Shown piece by piece: positions 51,101 through 59,500 of a stretch of 64,000 nt of DNA (positions within the stretch are counted from its first letter, which is position 1; the number at the start of each line of letters is the position of its first letter). Source of the DNA: Bin5 sp965261695 (GTDB taxonomy: Bacteria > Chloroflexota > Anaerolineae > Caldilineales > Caldilineaceae); contig OZ253474.1 in NCBI GenBank assembly GCA_965261695.1, positions 558,001 through 622,000 on the forward strand, in the 5' to 3' direction. The notes beneath the pieces were generated by a model. That model saw only the letters and a program-made list of their open reading frames with translations, was not told where the DNA came from and made no database searches. Made by a program: the position numbers and the translations under genes.

Positions 51101-51442
51101 GATGAGGGCGTTGGCGTGGAAGAGGAATGGCCCGTGCATCATGGGATTATGTTGATAACTGCCGCTGCGGTAGAGTTCCAGCGAGTAGACGGCGTGCAGA
51201 CTCTCGTCGTGGCTCATCACGCGTTCGCCAAGCGCGTAGAAGCGGGTGACGACCGCAACGATCAGGATGGCGGCCCAGGCCAACACTTCCCAATCGAGGC
51301 GTAAGGACTGAAAAAGTGTGCTGTCGAGCAGCAGGGACGGCGCGGCGGGCTCCTGGGCGGAGGTAGAGGGTTGTTCTTCGATTGAGACGGGGGCGTCCTC
51401 AGCGCTCAGCGACGCATCTTCCGATTTCACTTCTTCAGCCAT
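48110..51442 (-). CDS. Agl23/TIGR03663-like membrane protein fused to NHL beta-propeller
   Basis: A 1110-residue fusion. The N-terminal ~600 residues form a polytopic GT39-type protein of the 'flippase activity-associated' TIGR03663 group (MSHDESLHAVYSLEL in the first loop, HDE as catalytic motif). After a soluble connector, residues from about 790 on contain NHL repeats (GQFREPWGVSVAADGTIF, NGRIQAFDRAGNFLHKWG, ILIADAENNRILVFG), a beta-propeller probably outside the membrane. The second of two adjacent ATGs was chosen for spacing to GGGAG; the upstream stop directly abuts the first. Confidence 0.85.
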   Translation of the reverse strand: MAEEVKSEDASLSAEDAPVSIEEQPSTSAQEPAAPSLLLDSTLFQSLRLDWEVLAWAAILIVAVVTRFYALGERVMSHDESLHAVYSLELYRSGSYQHNPMMHGPFLFHANALIYFLFGVSDATTRVMPALAGIGSIVMAWFYRRWIGRLGAFMAGLLMLVSPSLLFHSRYIRNDIYIVFFAMIWVYGMFRFVEERKMKWLYLTVGAMALGFVTKENQFMTGTIFGVFLVGAALWRWLTGRERILRGPFADLAVLFLTLVLPFTAPFGHRLLGWDALAHSTAEDLAKSALFVLLMSAFSVMIAMFWFVVLKNGSRGNGISHTDGPEQSITFTNWATLMGMFWAIQIVFFTTFFTNSADGLATGVVGSLGYWLDQQEVQRGSQPWYYYLLQGLLYEILPIFLSLGGITLLLWRGVKNIRRSRAQEEEETLAEEEPESLNAEAAAEDYQPALSARPYVILLLAWWTIAAWLAYSYAGEKMPWLMSHLAQPMALLGAWWCARQVKRIDWKEVRATHGWWVLALLPALLFMLAALFVSFPLGGREVDALARTVRFIPVIGAILVLLFLVGLAFVRYGWQQILRMAAVVAAALLFLLTIRFSYLLTFLNYDMATEYLVYAHAAPDVKVALEEIDKISERTVGEREIQVAYDDDVAWPMTWYMRFYPNAIFYGANPSSESMTSPIILVGNKNYAVVEPYVARDYVSRNYRLIWWPEESYKGVWDGDSQKHRGLTFAQMWGALTDAERRNRLWQIFFYRNHPDRSLTAWPHVEDFRMYVRKDIANLVWDLNVAPAAAESPRFDYTEIERSATGVYSGPYADLPLIAPRALTVGPDARRYILDTGNNRVIVLSPDGSFELTFGSSCFLDDVVNSGCVDLDGGGPLEVGDGQFREPWGVSVAADGTIFVADTWNGRIQAFDRAGNFLHKWGVFGTVSGENGDPFVLFGPRGLTMLPSGNLLVADTGNKRLIEFTPGGEYVRQVGGGGIILGHFDEPVDVTVHPPTGLILVSDAWNRRIQVFTADLQPLTEWPMPTWESDQIWDKPYLAAGADGMIYASDPQYAQVLIISADGVVRASFGRYGSELNRFAKPTGIAIDPLTGEILIADAENNRILVFGNE

Positions 51443-51445
51443 CAT

Positions 51446-53386
51446 TTACTCCCGTTCTACCCATAGTTCGACTTCTTGCCTGGCCGGTGTTCCTTCCGAA
51501 CCGTCGCGCCTCTCTCGAAAGAGTATCCAGCGCAGACGTGGGCCCACGCCGACCAGGTCTGTAGGCAGCCAGCGCTGTGTTGCGGTATAGCTGCTGCCAA
51601 TGAAACTGGTCGGCAAGTTGATAGGTTTTCCCTCACGGGCGCCGGCGGGCTGGCTCACGACCAAGGCGTTGTCGCTCAAATCGCTCATTTTGAGGCCCGG
51701 ATGCCAACGCAAATCGCGCATGGCGCGCAGATGCCAGGCGAAGAAAGGCAGGTGGCTTGACTTCACCTGCAAATAAACGGGCGCGAAGGTCAGATACCCG
51801 GTACGCAGGAAACTGAGCCGGGCGACATCCTCCGCCAACTGTGTAATCCCCTCTTCTCCGCTCTCGGCGAAGAAGCCGCGAAGTTGACTTGCTTCCGGCT
51901 TTAGATTCAGCTTCCAACTGCTACTGGCCTGAGCCAGGAATAAGACCGCCAGCGCCAACAAGGCAAATGCCTGCCCACCGGCGCGTGCGCCGGACCATAA
52001 TAGGAAGAAAACGCCGAGTGCAGGAATCAGCAGATAGAAGGCGGCCAGGCGAATGTCATAGCTGCCGTCCCGCAGCGCTTCGGTTAGATTTCCCGTCCAG
52101 AAAAACGCCGTCACTAGAAGGATACCCATCGTCACCAGCGTCAGCAAACCGGCTTCGTTTTGATGCAGCCTTTGAGACAGCCCGAAACGCAGCATGGAAG
52201 AGGCCGTCCCTGCCCCCAGCAACAACAAGGGCAGCCCGAGGACAAGCAGGCTGACGGGCGTGCGTCCTGGCAATAGTATCAGGAGCAGACCCCAGCCGAC
52301 ACCACCTGCCAAAACGCGCAGCCATTGGCTCCCGGCTATGAACTGTTGGCGTGCCGCATCATCCCCGCTCTCCTTGCCCTTCTGTGGACGCTTTGCAGCG
52401 GACGAGCCATCTCTTCTCAGGAGGGCGGCAATCAGCCCGCTGCCGCCGATAAAAAGAAGAAAAGGCTCGTCCACCAAGAGACTTAGCAACGCCCAGTTCA
52501 GAGGGTAGACGGGATCCGAAGGCAAAGGAGCAATGCCGCCGGAAGCGCCGGTCAGATGGCCGATGGCGACGCCGACACTTTCGCCAATCGTTGCCAGGCC
52601 GGAGATGTGGGCGAGCAGACCGGTGGATCCCATCACAATCGTCACCGCGCAGATGAGAGCGGCCTTTCCACGCCGGTCACCCTCAAGAAATCCGAGCGGC
52701 CGCCACCTGCGCAGCACCAGTGCGAACAGAAAAACCGGGAGCAACAGCCACGCCAGCGGTCCACTGATCAAGAATAACCCGCCTACGACAGGCAGCCAAG
52801 TGTTCCGGCCGCTTTGCGTGTCATCGAAAAGCCATCCCAAAAGCAGCACCGCTGTCAACAGAGAGAGCGCTGCACCATCGGCCATGCGGCTGAAGGAGAG
52901 CATCCAAGGGTCGAGAGCGAATAAGAGCGCCGCCATCAACGCACTGCTTCGCCCCATTGGACGGCGGAGCGTCCATGCGGCCAGAACGATGCCGGCGCCA
53001 GCGCAGGCGGGCACGATGCGAGCCCAGAATGCATTGCCGCCTCCGGTCAGGAAAAAGAGGCCACGCTGGAGCGTAAACAGGAGCGGGCTGACCGGCGCGT
53101 CCGGCTGCGGAAGCAGACTCCCCTCAGCCAGACCGAAGGAATGGGCCAGCCAGGCCGGCCAGATTTGCGCGGCCTCCCATGGTGAAATCGGATTCAGGCC
53201 GCCCAGGCCGTAGAGCCGCAGCCCCAGCGCAAGCAAGAACAGAATTGCGTACAACGCCAGTTCGACGGTTGGCCCGCCCCGATGGTTGACGGACACAATC
53301 GCGAGAGGCATTTCCACTGTGGTCGGTTCTTCCTCTGGCGCGGATGTCTGGGAATTGTCTGGTTTGTTCGACTTCGCTTCTGCCAC
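51446..53386 (-). CDS. GT39-like polytopic membrane protein
   Basis: A 646-residue membrane protein with a cytoplasmic N-terminus of about 40 residues and about twelve hydrophobic helices. The first loop reads NPISPWEAAQIW, where related enzymes have HxDE; only the Glu is retained, so catalysis may be weakened or use other residues. Membrane core segments (RSSALMAALLFALDPWMLSFSR) match the glycosyltransferase-39 fold. Its stop touches the start of the Agl23-like gene, consistent with one operon. Confidence 0.75.
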   Translation of the reverse strand: MAEAKSNKPDNSQTSAPEEEPTTVEMPLAIVSVNHRGGPTVELALYAILFLLALGLRLYGLGGLNPISPWEAAQIWPAWLAHSFGLAEGSLLPQPDAPVSPLLFTLQRGLFFLTGGGNAFWARIVPACAGAGIVLAAWTLRRPMGRSSALMAALLFALDPWMLSFSRMADGAALSLLTAVLLLGWLFDDTQSGRNTWLPVVGGLFLISGPLAWLLLPVFLFALVLRRWRPLGFLEGDRRGKAALICAVTIVMGSTGLLAHISGLATIGESVGVAIGHLTGASGGIAPLPSDPVYPLNWALLSLLVDEPFLLFIGGSGLIAALLRRDGSSAAKRPQKGKESGDDAARQQFIAGSQWLRVLAGGVGWGLLLILLPGRTPVSLLVLGLPLLLLGAGTASSMLRFGLSQRLHQNEAGLLTLVTMGILLVTAFFWTGNLTEALRDGSYDIRLAAFYLLIPALGVFFLLWSGARAGGQAFALLALAVLFLAQASSSWKLNLKPEASQLRGFFAESGEEGITQLAEDVARLSFLRTGYLTFAPVYLQVKSSHLPFFAWHLRAMRDLRWHPGLKMSDLSDNALVVSQPAGAREGKPINLPTSFIGSSYTATQRWLPTDLVGVGPRLRWILFRERRDGSEGTPARQEVELWVERE

Positions 53387-53485
53387 CGGCAGCCTCTGAT
53401 TCCTTCACATGCAGTATCTTGATTTGCGTCTTCAAGCATCAATGTCTGCGCATGATGTGCGTGACAATGGGGCGAATAACAGTTG

Positions 53486-56023
53486 CTAAGATCCTTTGTC
53501 AGTCGCGTCAGGCGCCCGGTAGATACGATAATTGCCTTGTTCGAATACCAGCTCCAGAAAATGATTCAATTGTTCCTCCAACGCCGGCGTAATTCCATAT
53601 TGCGCACGTTCCTCCGGCCCGATGAGGAGATAATCGATCTGCCAACGTTCCAGCAGTGCGGGCAAGGTTGACGGAATGGGGCGACTGTAGATTTGCTCAA
53701 CTGCCTCAGCCCGACCGGCCGTCATCTCGGAGTACGCGCGCCCACGCCACTGGGACTGATGGCCGTCCCACCCCAGGAGCGTGGCACGACCCGTAGCCGC
53801 GCTGATGCGCGCTGAATTGCCCCGGTAACTGGCCCCTTTGGCTTCCAAAATGACGGCATCCGGAGGCGTATTGTACCGTATCCAACTGATCACGGCCTGT
53901 TCATCGGCGCCGACGTAGGCCAGGCCGTTCAGTGTCGGCTGGCGCGTGCCAAATCCGCTAATTTTGGCGTAGACCCCAGCCACAGGATAGATCAGACAGG
54001 CGAGGATAAGCAAGAGCGAGCATGCAGCGGGAAGGTAACCCAGGGAGGGCATTGAGACGCGGCCCGCGAAGCCCCAGACAATGGTGTAGGCAGAAGCGAC
54101 CGCCAGCAGCAACCAACCTTGGTAGTAGAACTTGAATACGGTATTCATACGATTGCCGAAATGGTCGCGCAAGAAGGCGAACTCCGGGGCGTAGGTCAGC
54201 AGTAGACCGATGGCGGTCAGACAGAGAACAAACGCGGTCGTGCGCGGCGCGTTGCCCGGCTCGACCAGGCGCTGCCAGAGCAATGCCAACGTCGGTGCGA
54301 GGAGGCAAGCGATGAGGAGGAAGGTCCATGGCTGTGAGAGGCGGCGTTGGATGATAATCTCGCCGATGCCGCTTGCACTGTCCGGCAGGGGCGGCGTTGC
54401 GCCAGCACCATTCGCCGTCAACAGCACGGTGACGACGAGGAAGATGAGCGGCAGGCCGATCACCAGGGCGGCGGCGGTGACCAGCGCGGCCGCCGAGGGG
54501 CGCTGCTCGCGCCAGGCGACGAGCAGAAGCGCGCCGACGGCGAGCAGGAAATGGCCGAACATCAACAAAAATTGGGGCAGCCGGGTCGGGTGAAGAAGGT
54601 TGGGCAGGATGCCGCCGGCTTGACTCTGGGCGGTGAAAAGGTAAGGCAAATAGAGTGCGATTGTTCCCAGAACGAGTATGACGCCCAGGATTCCCGCCCG
54701 CGTCGCAGCCGACCGTAAAGGTGCGGGGCCGCGCGGTTCTTGCCAGGCGCCGGTGAACAGGGCCGCCGCAACCATCAGCAACAGGTAGGGCGGGAAATCC
54801 CATGTGTTTAGGAAGAAGAGTGCGCCGGTCGCGGCGATCAGCACGACAAGCCCTACCGTACCCAATGGCAGTGCTGCGGACAAGGAGCGGAGATGGAGCA
54901 GCATGAAGTAAGGTCGGCTCTCTCTCCGCCTGTCGCCGCAGAACCAGTTCAACGCGATTGCGATGACCAGGAGGACAAAGGGCATCGCCAGCAGGTGGGG
55001 ATGGTTGTCTCCGAGGACATAGCTGAATATCGGGAACTCGTCGATAATTTCAATATGGTTACCCGACAGGTCGACATCCTCGATGACGCGGCTGGCCCGC
55101 CACCACCAACTCCATCCGTTGTCGATGTACCAGAGGCGGGAGACCTGCGCCCTCTCCGGGAAATTATAGACATCAGCCAGGCGAATCAGGCCGTCAATAT
55201 GCACGCCATGGGCATAAAGCCATTCGAGGATGACATGCAGGTTGGAGGTCAAGGAGACGGTCACGGCTGTGAGCAGGCCCGCCACCAGCGGCAGCGCCCC
55301 TGACTGGGCGGGCTTCTCGTCAGTGTCAGTGTCAGTGTCAGTGTCAGCGTCTGCCTGTTCCTGTGCCCGTAGGCGCAGCAGGTTGTAGCCGACGCCAAAG
55401 CTGCCGGTGAAGAGCAGGCCGAACCAACAGGCCTGGCCCAGGTTATAGGCGATTTCCGGTGCTTGGCCGGCCAGGCGGGCCAGTGTGGTGACAGTCCAGT
55501 ATCCAAAGTAGTAGTAGCTGATGGCATAGCCGGCCAGCCACGGGTCGCGGGGCGGATAGGTGGGGCTGCTCCAGATTCCGCTGATAAACATCAGGTCCAT
55601 CGGCTGTTCGGTATGATTAATGGCCGGGTCGCGGGCGCGCACCCACGTCCATGCGGCAAAGGCAAGTAGGAAGAGCAGTTCGACAGCCAATATGTAGGAC
55701 CATGGCGGAAAGCGAAGCGGGCGGCGGGGAGCAGACTGTGCCTCGCTTTCCCTTTCGTCGCTCTTCTTGAAAGTCGCCCAGAGGCTGAGGAGGGCGACAA
55801 GGAAGAGGCAAAGCCAAGCGCCCCCGATGGAGTTGCGGAGCAGGCCATAGCTCGTACCCAGCCAGAGCAGGAGGCTGACAAGCAGGATGCCCAGGACGCG
55901 TGCAAACACATAACCCCTATCGGGCAGATTGCGGAAGAGACGCAGGGCCAGCGGCAGCGTCGCGACGGTGATGAGTTGGGTGATCAGATACCAACTCAGG
56001 AAGGGTAGTACGATGTCACGCAT
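53486..56023 (-). CDS. DUF2298 / Chlor_Arch_YYY membrane protein
   Basis: An 845-residue protein with about eighteen membrane helices. LAGYAISYYYFGYW near residue 160 is the YYY signature for which the family (TIGR03662, chloroflexi and archaea) is named; DNHPHLLAMPF and NTWDFPPYLLL follow. A soluble domain closes the protein (SWIRYNTPPDAVILEAKG, GWDGHQSQWRG). An in-frame gtcagt repeat encodes an Asp-Thr run near residue 230. Family function is unproven; the linkage to GT39 enzymes points to cell-surface glycan assembly. It overlaps the Nudix gene by eight bases. Confidence 0.87.
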   Translation of the reverse strand: MRDIVLPFLSWYLITQLITVATLPLALRLFRNLPDRGYVFARVLGILLVSLLLWLGTSYGLLRNSIGGAWLCLFLVALLSLWATFKKSDERESEAQSAPRRPLRFPPWSYILAVELLFLLAFAAWTWVRARDPAINHTEQPMDLMFISGIWSSPTYPPRDPWLAGYAISYYYFGYWTVTTLARLAGQAPEIAYNLGQACWFGLLFTGSFGVGYNLLRLRAQEQADADTDTDTDTDEKPAQSGALPLVAGLLTAVTVSLTSNLHVILEWLYAHGVHIDGLIRLADVYNFPERAQVSRLWYIDNGWSWWWRASRVIEDVDLSGNHIEIIDEFPIFSYVLGDNHPHLLAMPFVLLVIAIALNWFCGDRRRESRPYFMLLHLRSLSAALPLGTVGLVVLIAATGALFFLNTWDFPPYLLLMVAAALFTGAWQEPRGPAPLRSAATRAGILGVILVLGTIALYLPYLFTAQSQAGGILPNLLHPTRLPQFLLMFGHFLLAVGALLLVAWREQRPSAAALVTAAALVIGLPLIFLVVTVLLTANGAGATPPLPDSASGIGEIIIQRRLSQPWTFLLIACLLAPTLALLWQRLVEPGNAPRTTAFVLCLTAIGLLLTYAPEFAFLRDHFGNRMNTVFKFYYQGWLLLAVASAYTIVWGFAGRVSMPSLGYLPAACSLLLILACLIYPVAGVYAKISGFGTRQPTLNGLAYVGADEQAVISWIRYNTPPDAVILEAKGASYRGNSARISAATGRATLLGWDGHQSQWRGRAYSEMTAGRAEAVEQIYSRPIPSTLPALLERWQIDYLLIGPEERAQYGITPALEEQLNHFLELVFEQGNYRIYRAPDATDKGS

Positions 56024-56555
56024 GCTGCGCTTCCTTTGGCGCGCCGTCGGAGTCTTGTGAGGGTTCTTCGCATGCAGCCATCTCCTCTTGCGGTCGGCGA
56101 AGCGCCTGCATGATCACTTCGTGATGAAACGTTTTCATAGGCGGCAGTTCCTCAGGCGGAAAGAAACGGGCCTCGACAATCTCAACCGGATCGATTGTCA
56201 ACTGGCCGCCGCCGATCCGCCCAAGCAGGAAAAACTCCAGAGTTCGCGGGGTGGCCCGATGGGAAATGATCTCTTCAACGACAATGTCCAGGGCGAGTTC
56301 TTCTCTTACCTCTCGGCGCCAGCAGTCGAAGATTGTTTCGCCGGGCGACAGCCAGCCGCCGGGCATCCCCCAAATCGCGGTGTGATGAAAGCGGTGGCGC
56401 AGGAGCAATACCTGATCAGAATCGGTCAGGAGCACGCCGCTCACGCCGACAATCACCTTGCCATTGATCTTCCAGGTGACAGCGACCCGCAGCCATTGCG
56501 GCGCTGTGCGCCAGATGCGCGCTAGAAGCGGCGCAGTTCTCGCAAGCAGCCCCAT
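56016..56555 (-). CDS. Nudix hydrolase
   Basis: A 179-residue protein. The Nudix box GWLSPGETIFDCWRREVREE (about 83-102) fits G-x5-E-x7-R-E-x2-E-E. The N-terminus has a short hydrophobic/basic stretch, and the C-terminus is acidic. The start was placed at the ATG with GGGAGG seven bases upstream, although another ATG overlaps the preceding stop as ATGA. It is sandwiched between two YYY genes and may hydrolyse a nucleotide-sugar or a polyprenyl-linked pyrophosphate, but the substrate is unknown. Confidence 0.88.
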   Translation of the reverse strand: MGLLARTAPLLARIWRTAPQWLRVAVTWKINGKVIVGVSGVLLTDSDQVLLLRHRFHHTAIWGMPGGWLSPGETIFDCWRREVREELALDIVVEEIISHRATPRTLEFFLLGRIGGGQLTIDPVEIVEARFFPPEELPPMKTFHHEVIMQALRRPQEEMAACEEPSQDSDGAPKEAQHA

Positions 56556-56566
56556 TTTTGCCTCCC

Positions 56567-59500
56567 TCATTGGCCTGTCAACTGAGCCGATAACTGGGAT
56601 GGCACAGCGTATATCGTTACTTCCTGATTGCGATAGACCGTCTCCAGCAGGCCGGTCGCTTGCAGTCTCTCCAGTCTGTCAGGGGCGGTCGGGTGTTGAT
56701 GGCGCTCGAGCTGCCCGACGTAAATGAGGCCGATTCTCAGTTCGTCGATGAGTTGCTGGATGCGCCCGATATCATCGGTTCGCCAGAATTCACTGAGCTT
56801 GCCGTGGCGCTCACTCACGTCGCGGCCATAGCGCTGCTCTTGTTCGTGCATACCCAACAGCCCGCTGAGACCGGTAAGGCTGGCGACTCGAGTGCCGCCA
56901 GCGCGGTAGTAGTCGATCTGAGCGGATTCGGCGACGACGACGTTGCCGTCCACGTTCGCCAGGAGCCATTGAATCGCCTCCCAATCGTAGCGCAATTCGA
57001 CTGCGTTGTCGCTGTCCGGCCAGTAGTAGACGCCATTCTGCATAAAGGCCATTCCGTTCAGCGTGCCGATCGGTGGCCGCCAGCCGGGGAATCGTTGCGA
57101 CAGTCGCGCCGGTGTGCCCCAAAGCGGATAGACCAGGACGGCGAAAAGCAGGATTAGGAACGCGGCGGCCCAAGCTCGCCCAACCGGCGTGAGCGATTTT
57201 CTCGGGGGTGACGGGGACACATTCCTTACCGCTCCTGCATCCTGGGAACTCGAGTGTCTCCCTGGCGCGGTTGTGAGGCGGGCAATGATCTTGGGCAATG
57301 CGATTGCGGCCGCGACGCCCCACAGCACCCACACTTGGCTGAAGAATTTGAAGAGAGTATTCATGCGATAGTAGTCGCCGCCGTGCAGGAAATCTTTCAA
57401 GTAGACCAACTGGGCGCCGGCCAAAACGGCCAGACCGGTTGCGGTCAGCAAGGCGGCGCAGATTGTGCCTGTATCCAAGGCGCGGCCCCGACGCCAGAGA
57501 AAAGAGAGACACAGGCCCAGAGCCGCCACGCAGATGGACAGTATAACCTGGTCGGTGAATATCAGGAGCAGAATGGATACAAGGACGGCGATAGGGAGCA
57601 AAACAGTCGCTGTGAATTGGGCTGCGGTTTGTCGATGCACGAGCAGGCGGTGCAACCGAAGGGAGCGGAGCCGCCGACTCTCCTTTTGCCCGACCAGCAG
57701 CCAAGTAAAGAGAATGAAAGCGAAGAAGCCCCAGATTTGCGCCCACTCGCCCAGCGCGTCCGGCGCGCGCACAAGGCCGACTCCGCTGGCTGCCACATTG
57801 GAGTAACTGCGAAAAAAGGGCAGGAAAAGGAGGTAAACGCCTGCGAGTTGGAGGACGCCAAGCCCGATAACCGGCCAAGCGTAGAGACGGCCTCGCTTGC
57901 GGTAGAGCGTAACTGCCAGGGTAAGGACGCCCAGCCCGTAGTAGGTGGGCAACTCCCAAAGGTTGACGGCGGTGAGGACGCCCAAAGCGAAGCAGAAACC
58001 GCCCAATAGCAGCGCCCCGTAGAGCCAGTGCCTCTTCCAGTCGAGGTCGAAGCTGTTAAGGAGGGTCAGCGCCAGCGCCAAGAAAAAGAGCGAAAAGGGA
58101 ATCCCGATCAGATGAGGATGCAGATCAGCGAAGGTGAAGCTCCAGTAAGGGAACTCGTTGATCGTGAAGGGAATCACGCGGCTGGGCGCCCAGAAATCAT
58201 AGCTCGGAAGGGCCACATCGGTCGTGACTATTCGCCACAGACCGCTAACGGCATGGACCGCCTTCTCCACGCCGGGGACGCCACTCTGAAATCGACTTTG
58301 ACTCATCCTGCTCAGCGTATGAACCAACTGGCCGAAGCCGGCCAGATTTCCGAGAATTGCCACGAACAGTGGAGCCAGCAAAGCCGTGCCGATGCCTTCG
58401 TACCAGGGTCTGTGGCTTGCGGCTGCAGGGCGTGGAGCGGGGGAAGTCTCTACGGGTGGAGTAGAAGTGAAAACGTCGTCATCCAGCATAGCGTCGTCGA
58501 AGTCCGTCTCCTGCACAGAGGCTGAACCGGCGGCGACAGGAGGCTCGGGGGCCAGCCTCGCATCGTTTTGCCAGAAGGGCATCTCCTCCGGTTCAGGCAA
58601 GACTTCATCAGTTTCGGATGGGAGGTCTTGGCGGAAGCCACCAGGGTGAGGCGGCGGAGGCTCCCACGAACCGGGAGCGGTGAGAAGGTCCTCTGACCCC
58701 ATTAACGGGCGCGGTGGGAAAGGCAGCTCTTGATCCTGGGCGCGCGGCGGCGGCTTCAATTCTCTCCTGGAAAATACCTTTTTGGCGGAAACGGAATAAG
58801 CCACAGCGAACGCATTGAGCACGGTGACGGCGAACAACGTCGGAATCGCCAAGTTGAAGGCGACCTCGGCGTAGATGCCGGTAAGCTTGACCAGAAAGCC
58901 GACGAGGTAGATGCCGTAGTAATAGTAGTTGATGTAGCCGCCGGCGAAGTGTGGGTCCACAGGTGGAAAGCTGGGGCTACGCAAAATGCCGTTGAGGAAA
59001 GCGAACTCCATGAATTTTTCGCCCCCGACCCAGGGCTGCCAGAGGTCCGGGTTGCCGCGGCGGATCAACGTAAACAGGACGAAGGCCGAGGCGAAGAGTA
59101 GCTCACCGACCAGCAGAATTCCCCACATTCGCTGCACAAATGCGCGTACCTCCTGCCAGGAACGGGCCAGGATGACAGCATTCAGGAGGGCGACAAAGGC
59201 AACGACCAGCCAGGCGTTGCGAACGGTGTTGTGCGCCAGTCCGACGCTGGCCAGCATCCACAGCAGCCAGCCGCACAGCAGCCAGCCGAGCGTTTTGGCC
59301 AGCAGAAAGCCGCGATCGCGCAGGCCGCGAAAGAGAAGAAATGCCAGTGGCCAAGCCGTCCAGCCGAGCAGGGAGACGACCAGCCACCACCAACCAACCG
59401 CCAGCCAGGGATTGACGCTGGCAGCCGTGTTCCACCTGTAATTGTCCACGACAGCCAGTTCGTTCAGCGGCGTTTCGAGCAGGAGAGAAGGTTGTGAGTC

